This document shows positions 1-8,468 of a stretch of 64,000 bases of DNA, one piece after another; the first letter of the stretch is position 1; every line of letters begins with the position of its first letter. A program made the position numbers and the translations under genes. This stretch comes from Rapidithrix thailandica. Lineage in GTDB: Bacteria; Bacteroidota; Bacteroidia; Cytophagales; Flammeovirgaceae. The notes under the pieces were generated by a model. The model was given only the letters and a program-made list of their open reading frames with translations. It did not search any database and was not told the origin of the DNA. The stretch is taken from positions 423,811 through 487,810 of the forward strand of contig NZ_JBDKWZ010000004.1 in assembly GCF_039710355.1 (NCBI RefSeq), written 5' to 3'.

Positions 1-74
1 TTCGCAAAAATGATCTTCTGAGAGCCCTAAAATGAGAATTTTTATCATCAAAAACGAATTTTAAACATGCTCTA
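1..74 (-). repeat. End of a dispersed inverted-repeat (MITE-like) element
   Basis: Bases 55-73 read CGAATTTTAAACATGCTCT, nearly identical to the right end of the complete copy at 61601-61727. The preceding bases (agccctaaaatgagaa, followed by a T run) also align with that copy. The other end lies outside the window. The element directly abuts a truncated reading frame, so it may have caused the truncation. No transposase is encoded. Confidence 0.6.
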
Positions 75-283
75 AAGAGTTATTCCCTCCTTGGAAGGTT
101 TTTCCTAATATGTTTCAAGGTTCGCCTAGGTGGAATCAAGGGGTTGAAGAAGACTATGCAATTTTCAACTGGCGGCCTTATTGGAAACGTTTGGATGATA
201 AACAAAAAGAAAAGTATAAATTAAAGTATGCTTGCCCGGCAGAATGGTCGGAATGGCTACAAGAAAATAAAAGTACGTTGTAA
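65..283 (+). pseudogene. C-terminal remnant of a Trp-rich hypothetical protein
   Basis: An open frame runs from just inside the repeat element to a TAA at 281-283. It contains FPPWKVFPNM, then SPRWNQGVEEDY and a WSEWL-like end. From ATG 110 it would give 57 residues. The FPPW...P.W..G.E..Y...W pattern resembles the ends of small hypothetical Bacteroidota proteins (from memory). The coding-like frame continues upstream of the first ATG and then meets the repeat, so I read it as the tail of a longer gene cut by the element. It could instead be a genuine 57-residue protein. Confidence 0.45.
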
Positions 284-290
284 AAAGTTG

Positions 291-330
291 AAAAGGTTGT
301 TTGACTATCGCGATAGCCAAACAACCTTTT
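291..330. terminator. Bidirectional terminator hairpin
   Basis: AAAAGGTTGTTTG pairs with CAAACAACCTTTT around a loop that contains ACTATCGCGATAG. There are A and T runs on both sides, between the convergent remnant at 65-283 and the YHS gene. Confidence 0.85.
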
Positions 331-382
331 CGTAAGTAAACATTCATGTTAAAAAACGGGACAAAGTTCACTGTTGGGATTT

Positions 383-826
383 TTATTTCTTCAATACCTT
401 GGGCCAGTTTTGACGGGCACTCTTAATGTATTCCGTTTGCTTCTCCTGCCACTGTTCTTTTACCTTTAAATTATAATTCAAATACAACTTCCCCTCTACG
501 ATTTTCCAGGCATCTCCTTCACTTTTGGCCGTATATCCGTTGGCTACGGCATAGGCGCAATAGCCTCCGAATTGCGGGGCGTATTTTTCCGGATCTTGTG
601 TAAAAGCGTCCAAATTTTCTTTGCTGGAAAAGTACCAGGTAGCTCCATTCCATTGCTCGGAATATGTATGGTTTCCTTTTACTGCTTTGTGTTGTTTGAA
701 ATAAGCGACTGGGTCATATCCATCAATAGCTCCTTTTTTCGTGGCAAAGACTTCTGCTTTTTGTGCACAGGCACTGAAGGCGAAAAGCACCGCGGCTATT
801 GATAAATAAATTCGAAGGGTTTTCAT
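383..826 (-). CDS. YHS domain-containing lipoprotein
   Basis: A 147-residue exported protein. I chose the start at 826, where MKTLRIYLSIAAVLFAFSAC forms a lipoprotein signal with a lipobox cysteine at residue 20; the frame opens 15 codons earlier at 871 without a signal-like start. The YHS core is visible as GYDPVAYF, then an aromatic stretch (WNGATWYF) and YAPQFGGYCAYAV. YHS domains are proposed to bind metals and occur near copper and other heavy-metal handling genes, but nothing here shows which metal is bound. It is a single-gene unit flanked by hairpin terminators. It probably faces the periplasm from a membrane anchor. Confidence 0.85.
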   Translation of the reverse strand: MKTLRIYLSIAAVLFAFSACAQKAEVFATKKGAIDGYDPVAYFKQHKAVKGNHTYSEQWNGATWYFSSKENLDAFTQDPEKYAPQFGGYCAYAVANGYTAKSEGDAWKIVEGKLYLNYNLKVKEQWQEKQTEYIKSARQNWPKVLKK

Positions 827-938
827 ACGTAATTTACATTTAAGCAGTTGATAAATGATTTGTTTCTTCAAAACTACTTGACCCTATGAATTGTACTTGT
901 CAGCGGCAGGACAAACGGAGGAATTTAAGAACATAAAA

Positions 939-970
939 ACCCTTGAAGGATGGTAAAGGCTTCAAGGGTT
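939..970. terminator. Terminator downstream of the epimerase gene
   Basis: AACCCTTGAAG (939-949) pairs with CTTCAAGGGTT (960-970) with an A run on one side. It sits at the 3' end of the minus-strand peptide-utilisation operon. Confidence 0.75.
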
Positions 971-994
971 CATAGTTTTAGGGCTCTTTGCCGG

Positions 995-2074
995 TTAACT
1001 GCTTACCGGTAACAGCTCTACACCCAAGCCCGCTTTGTCGCAGATTTCCATATAGCCGTCTTTTAACAGAAAGCCTCCGGATACCACATCTTCTACCAGA
1101 TCGAGGCTGCCGTCCAGATCGATGTATTTGGTACGGGTGCTGGATAAGGCCGCATGCAAAGCCGCGGTGATGCTGATGGCACTTTCGTCATTACATCCCC
1201 ACATCAGATCGATGCCTGAAGCTTCGGCTATTTGGGCGATTTGTAGGCCCGGGTACACACCTCCCGATTTCATCAGTTTGATATTGAAAATACCACTGGC
1301 CCTGGGCGGTGCCGCCAGGGCAAAAGCATTGGCCGGAGACTTCAGGCATTCGTCTGCTGCGATCAAATCTTTGATAGGATCCGGCAAGCCTTTTAATAAA
1401 GCGATATCCCCGGAAGGGGTAGGTTGTTCGATCAATTCGATCGCATGCATTTTGGTTTTTTCATAAAAACGGATGGTCTTTTCCCGGTCATACCCCTGGT
1501 TGGCATCCACCCGTATTTTGAAGTGTTGGCCGAATTTCTCCCGGAGCTTGGCCATCCGTTCGATGTCTTCTTCTACATCGTTTCCGGTTTTTACCTTCAA
1601 AATTTTAAACCCCATATCATAATATTCCTGGGCTTCTTCTAAAGTTTCCGCTACGTTTTTGATACCGATGGTCACCGAGGTGGCCAGACCTTTGATCTTT
1701 TGCCCCAAGAAACGTGCTAACGGCACATCCAGCCATTTGGAAAAGACATCGTGCAAAGCAATGTCCACGGCTGCGCGGGCGGCCGGGGTTTTGGGGAAAT
1801 TCGCTTGAACCTCTTTAAGCAAAGCGTAAAAATCACGAATGTCCCGGCCGACAAGAAAGTCCAGGTTTTCCTGGGAAAGCGCTTGGCTACTATCGCTCAA
1901 GGATTCTCCGACTACTTGCTCACTGGGGTTGCCTGCCCCCAAGCCAAACAGTCCGTTTTCCAAATTAATTTTCACAAAAATACTGGAGACATTGTCAACG
2001 GTTTTAAAGGCAATCGTATAAGGCCGGGTGTTACCCAGTTCCTTGATCCACACGTCTATGGATTGAATTTTCAT
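995..2074 (-). CDS. Dipeptide epimerase (enolase superfamily, MR/MLE type)
   Basis: 359 residues, the usual length for this family. Catalytic features are all present: KVK at 160-162 and K266 as acid/base lysines, and D190, E216 and D241 as Mg2+ ligands (RVDANQG, IEQP, AADE). An Asp-Leu-Asp motif at 319-321 matches the DxD that holds the dipeptide amino group in L-Ala-D/L-Glu epimerases. The likely reaction is L-Ala-D-Glu to L-Ala-L-Glu in the cytoplasm, so that ordinary dipeptidases can finish degradation of murein peptides. It is the last gene of the operon, 110 bp after the DUF1611 gene. An alternative is DgcA-type N-acetyl-D-glutamate racemization, because DgcA enzymes belong to this superfamily and pair with DUF1611 proteins. 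The DxD motif favours a dipeptide substrate, but this is not proven. Confidence 0.85.
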   Translation of the reverse strand: MKIQSIDVWIKELGNTRPYTIAFKTVDNVSSIFVKINLENGLFGLGAGNPSEQVVGESLSDSSQALSQENLDFLVGRDIRDFYALLKEVQANFPKTPAARAAVDIALHDVFSKWLDVPLARFLGQKIKGLATSVTIGIKNVAETLEEAQEYYDMGFKILKVKTGNDVEEDIERMAKLREKFGQHFKIRVDANQGYDREKTIRFYEKTKMHAIELIEQPTPSGDIALLKGLPDPIKDLIAADECLKSPANAFALAAPPRASGIFNIKLMKSGGVYPGLQIAQIAEASGIDLMWGCNDESAISITAALHAALSSTRTKYIDLDGSLDLVEDVVSGGFLLKDGYMEICDKAGLGVELLPVSS

Positions 2075-2184
2075 AAGTTTTCTGTTTTTGTTGTTTTGTT
2101 AGAGTGGCTGAAATTTGCGTTTCGGTTTCTTTGTGTTAGTCACCTTGTAATGGTAGACGGAGAATGTTTTCCTCCAATTCTATC

Positions 2185-3294
2185 TTATTCATTGATTGCT
2201 GACTTTACTCCGGTCAGTTGTTCATTGACAATTTTTACCAAGCCTTCCAGGCCGTCTTCCATCGGGCAAATGACATCGATATTGCCTCGCTGTTGATAAT
2301 CGGCCTTGTATTCTTGAATTTGTTCGCTGTTCATTCGGCCGGTATTTAAAGTAATGGCCCAGGTAGGAGCTCCCAGTTTTTTGATCAAGTCTACTTCGTC
2401 AATCACATCGTGAATTGTAGCCGGGTAAGCTTCCAGGTTGCTGTATTTTTCCCGGACAGGGTGGTGTTGCAAGATGACGCCATCCAGACGGCCGGAAATG
2501 ATAAATTCTCCTCCGCATGGCCCGCTGGGGTTGCGCAAACTGGCTTGTCCTTCTACCAAGATGACATCCGGTTGTTGTTCTTTCCAGCAAGTGTAAATGG
2601 CGTGTTCCAATTCACCGGGAATAAAATCATTGGGGGTCGCATCCAGTACAAAACCGTACTTACCTCCTTGCAGCCAGCCCGTTTGTCCGGTAAAGATCAT
2701 TTCCGATTTGATACCGGCTTCAGTTAAGGCTTGGTTCAGTAACTTGGCGGTAGTGCGCTTTCCGGTAGAACAGTCGGTTCCCAAAACGCCTATTTTCAAG
2801 CAGGGAACCTCCAGGATTTTCCCACTCCAGAAGTGTAAGTCCGCAAAGGATTTAGGCTTGCGAATATCATAAATAAAAGCCTCGCCCTTTTCAGCTGCTT
2901 TTTGAAACCGCTCCATTTCCGACAAAGGCTGATGCAAGCCATTCACCAGGTTGATTCCTTGCAAAAGAGCTTCTTCGACCAAGGGATAAAGACTCTCAGG
3001 CAAAACCCCGCCTTTGGTAGCCATACCGATGACGGCAAATTCCGGTTTTTGACCGGTGCTTTCTATCAAAGAAGAAATACGCTCTACCACTGGGATATTC
3101 CGGCTCTTTCCATCCAGCAGATGGCCGGCATCCTTTCCGGCCGATTTTGCATCAATGACTCCGATGATCTCGAAGCGCTTGGACTCTCTGATTAAACCAT
3201 GGGCTGTTTTGGCATGAACCGTGTCAAAAAGTCCACCGGTGATGATGCAGGCCGTTCCTCCCAACTCCTGCGCTGAAATATTATTCTGTTTCAT
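2185..3294 (-). CDS. DUF1611 family protein, possible D-glutamate N-acetyltransferase (DgcN-like)
   Basis: 369 residues. The N-terminal half (residues 15-150) is Rossmann-like. The C-terminal half opens with a P-loop, GTDCSTGKRTT, at 172-182. This two-domain layout is that of DUF1611, a family that commonly sits beside enolase-superfamily epimerases. Some members (DgcN) have been reported to N-acetylate D-glutamate before racemization by DgcA. Here it lies between the serine-hydrolase/M14 gene (14-bp overlap) and the epimerase, so a role in handling D-Glu or D-Glu-containing peptides is a reasonable inference. No signal peptide is visible, so it is cytoplasmic. Confidence 0.75.
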   Translation of the reverse strand: MKQNNISAQELGGTACIITGGLFDTVHAKTAHGLIRESKRFEIIGVIDAKSAGKDAGHLLDGKSRNIPVVERISSLIESTGQKPEFAVIGMATKGGVLPESLYPLVEEALLQGINLVNGLHQPLSEMERFQKAAEKGEAFIYDIRKPKSFADLHFWSGKILEVPCLKIGVLGTDCSTGKRTTAKLLNQALTEAGIKSEMIFTGQTGWLQGGKYGFVLDATPNDFIPGELEHAIYTCWKEQQPDVILVEGQASLRNPSGPCGGEFIISGRLDGVILQHHPVREKYSNLEAYPATIHDVIDEVDLIKKLGAPTWAITLNTGRMNSEQIQEYKADYQQRGNIDVICPMEDGLEGLVKIVNEQLTGVKSAINE

Positions 3295-5899
3295 GAGCTT
3301 TGTTAATCTCTTTGGTCCAGTGATGTATTTTACCTTTTAGTATTGTGAAATGAATCTGTTGGTCTTTCAACAAAAGAAGAGCTGCCTTGTCGCCTACTTC
3401 CATTTTTACAGTATCAAGTGTAAAGTCCGCATTGACCAGCTGCAAGGGAAAACTATGAGCCTGTTCCGTAGGGGATAGTTGGTGTAGTCGTAAGGTAGTA
3501 TAGCCTTCTTTGAGCCATTGCAGGGCTTGCTCCCGGCTGATTTTATCGATCGAATCCAATATTTCAGGATACAATTTTCCCACTTGTAACGTATACCCGG
3601 TTGCATCCAACTCCTGATAACCATAGTAGGTAGACAAGTCACCCTTATCGGCAATGGAAGAAGAGGCTTCACCGAAGAGGCCGAGGTCGGTACGGAAGTT
3701 ATGCCCGTTAAGAGAAGTCGAAGCGTTACGGATCAGGATGTCGAAGAACTTACGATCGTTGTCCGGAATGCTGTAGTATTGGTCCAGGTTGTATTTTTGA
3801 TACGATTGGTCGGCAATGGTTTTCAAGGCTTGCAGGATGCCTACGAAATTCATTTTGACCAATTCGCGTTTTTCCGGGTCGCCTATTTTTCCTCCTGACT
3901 CAATCAGGATGGTGCTGGTTCCCCACTTTTGAATGTTATCGCCAAAGGCTCGGGGCTCAAAACTGTCGTTGTATTTTCCCACATGACCGGGCATATACTG
4001 TTGGATCACTTCATTCATCGATACAATCACCTTCATGGCATTGCCTCTTACCTCATTTACCTCTTTTTCATAATTATAAGCCGGGGCCAAAAAGGAGATG
4101 GAGGCAGTTTTGCCGGTACGGTATACATTGTAATGTTTGCTTTGATCGTGCAGATTAAAGCCAAACTGAGGGTTGTAGGTGTCTCTGGCTTTTTTCAAGA
4201 TGACGGCTTCCGGTGCTTGCAAGCGAAGGGCATCCCGGTTCAAATCAAAGGAAAGAGCATTTCTCCGTTGGAAGCGTTCGGCCCCGTCCGGGTTCAGCAT
4301 CGGAATAATGTAAAGGGTTGTTTTGGAGAGAATTTCTTCTTTCTCCTTCTGCATAAAATCCTTTGTTCTCAAAAAATTGAAAATCTCGAACAGAGCCCGG
4401 GTGGCTGTAGGTTCATCCCCGTGCATTTGCGACCATAGCATTACCTTTACCGGACCGGTACCGACTTTGATCAGGTTGACCGGGCGGCCTTCCACAGAAT
4501 GTCCCAAGGTGCTTACTTCGAATGCCGGATCGTCCTTTAAATCCTCTATCAAGGGCTCGATGTCTTTTCGCTTGATTCGCTGAAAATTGAGCGATTTCTG
4601 ATGGTAGTGTGCGTAGTTTTGATAAAGATTTTCATGAAACTCCTCACTGACTTTTACGATCTTATCATACTCTACTTTAAACTTGTTCAGATCAGGGTGG
4701 TGGGTTCTGGTACGTTTTAATTCATAGTCGTAGATTAATTGCCCCAGATTTTTCATAAAGGGAAGCGCTATTTCCTCGTACTCGTAACGATCATCGTTGA
4801 ATACCTGATTTTCGTTGGTATGGATCACCGCTGAGAGCATAAACTCTACCTTGTTTTTAAAGTCTACGACATAGGCATTGTCAATGGAATAGCCGTAGGC
4901 ATTGCCCAGCTTGTTAAAGATGCGGATATGTTTGGGCAATGGTTCTTTGCTATTGCCGTAAAGCAGCGGTTTGGCATAAGCATCGTGATAGGTTTCCGGG
5001 TCATAAGAAGGGTAGCTGCTTTCACCCGGCAATTGTGACATGTATTGGTACAAAAAGCGGTAATCTTCCGGGGCTAGATCAAAGCGCTGGTGTGCAGGCA
5101 CTGATTCCGGGAACAAAACGGCTTTGAGTATGGCTTGCATTTCGGCCAAGGGCATTTTGTTTTTATGGGTAAAATCCATAGGCTTTTTGACCAGCTCCCC
5201 GTCTTTCATAAAGCCTTTTCCCTTCTTTACTTTTTTGCGATTGGCCAATGCCTGATCATTGTATACCAACGGTTGACGATACACTTCTTTGCCGTTTTCC
5301 ACAAAGCGAACCGGGTTGGTATAGCGGTTTTCTTTTTCACTGGCATGGACCGAAAGCCGGTGGATAATGTCGGTTTGGGCAAAGCCTTTCTCCTTTAAGG
5401 CCCGGTTAATTTCCGCCTGGCCGACAAACTCATACAAGCGGTTGTAGGCTTCGTTATCGCTGACTAATAAGATTTGTTTGATATAATGTGCGATATTGGG
5501 TTGTCCGGATTGGGAGGTAGGGTCTTGATGTACGGCTATTTGTCCATGGTAAGCGCTATCCGTCAGCATAGTACTGTATTTATCCAATCCTTCCACTTGA
5601 AGTTTGTTCAGCTTTTCCAGCGCCAATAAAGCTACGGGTAATTTTACCGTACTTGCCGGGTAGAAATAGTGTTCGGGGCTCACATTGAAATAATGCGAAG
5701 TAAAGGAAGGTTTGTTTTCCGCATCCCGGTCAATTTGGGTGTAGATAATTTGTACCTCGTATTTTTTGTGTTTTTTTAAAATTTCTCCGAATACATCCGG
5801 TTGGGATTGCATCAAGTTTTCGAGCAGTTGATTTTCCTGTTGTGAAAAGGCAAGGCTTCCCATCATGATACAAAGAATTGCTAAGGCTGTGGTTCTCAT
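3281..5899 (-). CDS. Serine hydrolase (beta-lactamase class A-like) fused to an M14 zinc carboxypeptidase
   Basis: 872 residues with a signal peptide (residues 1-19). The N-terminal half has the penicillin-binding fold signatures: S83-T-V-K86, S147-D-N149 and K330-L-G332. The C-terminal half is an M14 peptidase with Zn ligands H493 and E496 (MHGDE) and H584 (NLHDQ), substrate-binding N554/R555, and the general base E667 (ILIESGG). Both active sites look intact. Residues about 690-860 form a C-terminal region I do not recognise. In this operon the M14 half could cleave the gamma-D-Glu-diaminopimelate or L-Ala-D-Glu bond (MpaA-like chemistry), and the serine half could act on D-Ala or other D-bonds. 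It overlaps the DUF1611 start by 14 bp, so translation is probably coupled. Location is probably periplasmic. Confidence 0.85.
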   Translation of the reverse strand: MRTTALAILCIMMGSLAFSQQENQLLENLMQSQPDVFGEILKKHKKYEVQIIYTQIDRDAENKPSFTSHYFNVSPEHYFYPASTVKLPVALLALEKLNKLQVEGLDKYSTMLTDSAYHGQIAVHQDPTSQSGQPNIAHYIKQILLVSDNEAYNRLYEFVGQAEINRALKEKGFAQTDIIHRLSVHASEKENRYTNPVRFVENGKEVYRQPLVYNDQALANRKKVKKGKGFMKDGELVKKPMDFTHKNKMPLAEMQAILKAVLFPESVPAHQRFDLAPEDYRFLYQYMSQLPGESSYPSYDPETYHDAYAKPLLYGNSKEPLPKHIRIFNKLGNAYGYSIDNAYVVDFKNKVEFMLSAVIHTNENQVFNDDRYEYEEIALPFMKNLGQLIYDYELKRTRTHHPDLNKFKVEYDKIVKVSEEFHENLYQNYAHYHQKSLNFQRIKRKDIEPLIEDLKDDPAFEVSTLGHSVEGRPVNLIKVGTGPVKVMLWSQMHGDEPTATRALFEIFNFLRTKDFMQKEKEEILSKTTLYIIPMLNPDGAERFQRRNALSFDLNRDALRLQAPEAVILKKARDTYNPQFGFNLHDQSKHYNVYRTGKTASISFLAPAYNYEKEVNEVRGNAMKVIVSMNEVIQQYMPGHVGKYNDSFEPRAFGDNIQKWGTSTILIESGGKIGDPEKRELVKMNFVGILQALKTIADQSYQKYNLDQYYSIPDNDRKFFDILIRNASTSLNGHNFRTDLGLFGEASSSIADKGDLSTYYGYQELDATGYTLQVGKLYPEILDSIDKISREQALQWLKEGYTTLRLHQLSPTEQAHSFPLQLVNADFTLDTVKMEVGDKAALLLLKDQQIHFTILKGKIHHWTKEINKAHETE

Positions 5900-5974
5900 T
5901 TTCTACTTGTTTGTTTTATAGAGAGCGTTGGTAAATCGCTACCGGTACCTTCCGCCAGGTCGCGAGTCGTTATT

Positions 5975-6658
5975 TTACTTTTTCCTGTTCTCCGGTGCTT
6001 TTTTCAAATCAGTGTCTTTCAATTCCTCATGTAAGCGATGGATAAATTCCTCTCCCACATCGGTTTTGTGCGTCAAATAATCGGGATCGGTTTCTTTCCA
6101 GAGTGGATGACCGACAAAGCGGGTATATTGATCGTGCCCGATTAAGTATTCCAAATCGTATTTTTTACTCAGGTACTTGACTAATTGGAGGTTGGCCCGG
6201 TATTGTTCTTCCGTTAGGGGAAGTTGGTCGCCATCCGCTACATTTTCGATACCAATGGCACAATGGTTCAAGCCGATCACATGGCGGGCAAAGGTGGTTT
6301 CGGGTAGTAACTGGTAAATCGTGCCATCCCGGTCAATTAGGAAATGTGCGGATACATTCAAGGCGCTTGCTGATTGGATTCCGGATCTGGCAGAAGGCAA
6401 GCGAACCGGGTTGAAGGCTTGGAAAGATTCTTCCAAGGTAGGAATCACCGTCCAATGGATGACGATCATTTTCGGATCGATAAGGGCTTTATCCATATCC
6501 ATTCCATGCCGTTGTTTGAGATATTCCAAGGAAAGTTGTTCCCGCTCCTGATCCCACTGAATAGGGCGTTGATGAATGACAGGCTCTTGTTGACAAGCCA
6601 TGATCAAAAGAGTGATAAGTGTAAATACCGTAAGTGGGAATTTTTTGTTCCGGATCAT
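5975..6658 (-). CDS. N-acetylmuramoyl-L-alanine amidase, AmiD-like lipoprotein
   Basis: 227 residues. The N-terminus has a lipoprotein signal (LLIMACQQ, Cys22). The Amidase_2 core shows zinc ligand H68 (VIHW), the family glutamate in AIGIEN (E137), H175 (IGHDQ) and the K198-T-D200 pair that replaces the usual RKTDPG. About 16 extra residues lie between H175 and D200 compared with AmpD/AmiD. The enzyme cuts the lactyl amide between MurNAc and L-Ala and so releases stem peptides. Its start overlaps the end of the LD-carboxypeptidase gene by 4 bp (ATGA), which indicates one transcript. Anchoring puts it in the periplasm or outer membrane. Confidence 0.9.
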   Translation of the reverse strand: MIRNKKFPLTVFTLITLLIMACQQEPVIHQRPIQWDQEREQLSLEYLKQRHGMDMDKALIDPKMIVIHWTVIPTLEESFQAFNPVRLPSARSGIQSASALNVSAHFLIDRDGTIYQLLPETTFARHVIGLNHCAIGIENVADGDQLPLTEEQYRANLQLVKYLSKKYDLEYLIGHDQYTRFVGHPLWKETDPDYLTHKTDVGEEFIHRLHEELKDTDLKKAPENRKK

Positions 6659-7710
6659 TGTACCGCTGCTTGTAAGAGTTCGATAGTTCCTTTATCGGCA
6701 TTGATGCGGGCCTCAATTCCTACCGGAATAGTGAATTTTTCACTGATATGTCCAATCATGGCACCGCTAAAAGCCGGGATATTCAAGGGTTTGATATGGT
6801 CGTCTATTACTTCTTCCAAGGTGAGGGATCCGTATCCTTTGCCAGGGGAACAACGGGTACATTTGCCAAATACAAAGCCCTTTAATTCAGATAGAATGCC
6901 GGCCAGTTTAAGATGAGAAAACATCCGGTCCATCCGGTAGATTTCTTCTCCGATATCCTCCAGAAATAAAATTTTCCCTTTCCAGTCGGGTAAATAGCCC
7001 GTGCCGATCAAGTCGCTGAGCACCGCCAGGTTTCCTCCAGCCAGGATACCGGTGGCTTCACCGGTGTGGATGGTCCGGATTCTATTTTCGGTTTGCACCA
7101 GCTCTCCTTCTTTTTTTTCTGGGTTTTTTAAACAAACCGTTTCTCCGTCCATCAACAGGCGTTTGAAATAACCGTAACTAAAAGCATTCCAACTGGAAGT
7201 CGCTACGGGACCATGGAAAGTGATCAAACCCGTTTTGGTGTAGATAGCCAATAGTAAGGCGGTGATATCGCTGTATCCGACAAAGACTTTCGGATTTTTT
7301 GCGATGGTTTTGTAGTCGAGTTTGTCCAGAATACGGGCCGCTCCCGAACCTCCCCGCAAGCAGATAATCCCATGGATGTCAGGATCCGCAAACATACTGT
7401 TGATTTCTTCGGCCCGTTCGGTGTCTGTTCCAGCCAAATGTCCGTAACGTCCTTGCGCGGAAGTGCTGAGTTTTACCTGAAACCCCATCGCTTGAAGTGC
7501 CTCTATGGCCACCTGATAGGGCTCTTTTTCGTATACGGCCCCTGAAGGACTGACAATCCCGATCGTTTGCCCGGCTTGTAAGCGCTGAGGAAGTAGCGGT
7601 TTCTTTTGTATACCGGAGGGGGAAGGAAAGTCCGTTGCGTAAGCTCCTAAAGGAGCCAAGGCCGCTGCCATAGTCAATTGTTGTAGAAATTTTCGCCTTA
7701 GTATAGTCAT
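6655..7710 (-). CDS. LD-carboxypeptidase, peptidase family S66
   Basis: 351 residues from the start at 7710. I prefer this start because MTILRRKFLQQLTMAAALAP is a twin-arginine-like signal; the frame opens 26 codons upstream without one. The S66 triad is visible: S147 in VGYSDIT, E251 in LFLED and H321 in IGHISEK. Family members remove the terminal D-Ala from L-Ala-D-Glu-mDAP-D-Ala tetrapeptides. Most S66 enzymes are cytoplasmic, so an exported copy between SusCD and an amidase is unusual and suggests that peptides are trimmed before import into the cytoplasm. It shares ATGA with the amidase gene. Confidence 0.9.
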   Translation of the reverse strand: MTILRRKFLQQLTMAAALAPLGAYATDFPSPSGIQKKPLLPQRLQAGQTIGIVSPSGAVYEKEPYQVAIEALQAMGFQVKLSTSAQGRYGHLAGTDTERAEEINSMFADPDIHGIICLRGGSGAARILDKLDYKTIAKNPKVFVGYSDITALLLAIYTKTGLITFHGPVATSSWNAFSYGYFKRLLMDGETVCLKNPEKKEGELVQTENRIRTIHTGEATGILAGGNLAVLSDLIGTGYLPDWKGKILFLEDIGEEIYRMDRMFSHLKLAGILSELKGFVFGKCTRCSPGKGYGSLTLEEVIDDHIKPLNIPAFSGAMIGHISEKFTIPVGIEARINADKGTIELLQAAVQ

Positions 7711-7837
7711 TGTATTGTGTGAAAAAACGGTATTGAATGTCCGGGAATCCAGACTTTTGTATTGAAATGCGTCAAGGGTTGAGGGCATAAGAGGTTGGAG
7801 GTTTTATTTCCCTCCAACCATGATAAAGTATATTTCT

Positions 7838-8281
7838 CTATTTGACTTTAAAGGTTCTTGCGCTGTTATCTGTCAGTGTATTTTCATTTATGACCTCGGC
7901 GTCCAGCGTGATTTCCGTATTTTGGTCGATTACAGGAACTTCGTAATACAATACCAAGGTATCCTGAGATTTTACCTTCGAAAAGGCCGGTTGGTACGGG
8001 TTGGTTGAAAGCAAGGTAGTGTCGGTATCGTCTTCAGTCGTGATAATTTCATAGAGTTTGATTTCCTTAATCGGATCGTCGGAAAAGAACTCTAATTCAA
8101 CCGTTACTTTTTCTCCGGAGAGATATTCTGACTGAATTTCATTCATGTAAATATTTGGAAAGGACCTTCCCGTATCGGTGATATTGTCCTCCAAAAAGTT
8201 GTCTTCTTCATAGCAAGAAAACAATCCTAAGGCCATTACGGCTAACCCTAAGAAGTTACGAAATTTTATGTTTTTATTCAT
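7838..8281 (-). CDS. Small surface lipoprotein downstream of SusD
   Basis: 147 residues with a lipoprotein signal (MALGLFSCYEEDN, Cys23) followed by an acidic stretch. The acidic residues after the cysteine resemble a lipoprotein export signal that sends proteins to the cell surface in Bacteroidota. The rest looks all-beta. No family is recognised. It follows susD and precedes the peptidases, the position usually taken by SusE/SusF-like accessory binding proteins, so ligand binding at the surface is a plausible inference. Confidence 0.7.
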   Translation of the reverse strand: MNKNIKFRNFLGLAVMALGLFSCYEEDNFLEDNITDTGRSFPNIYMNEIQSEYLSGEKVTVELEFFSDDPIKEIKLYEIITTEDDTDTTLLSTNPYQPAFSKVKSQDTLVLYYEVPVIDQNTEITLDAEVINENTLTDNSARTFKVK

Positions 8282-8468
8282 TGTAATTTACCTTTTTAAA
8301 CAGCGGTGAATATTACCGGTTGAATTTTTTCTTGAACAGATTCTATTCATACTTAGAGAATCACCGGAAGTACATTTCTTTTAACCTGAAGTAATGAAAT
8401 GATACCCGCCCAGTCACCAAATGTCACCGGACGGGATAGCCGGCTATGCACTTTTTTTCCAGCTGGAG

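Noticed and set aside
165..371. 68-residue minus-strand frame
   Set aside because: It is antisense to the remnant at 65-283 and spans the terminator hairpin at 291-330.
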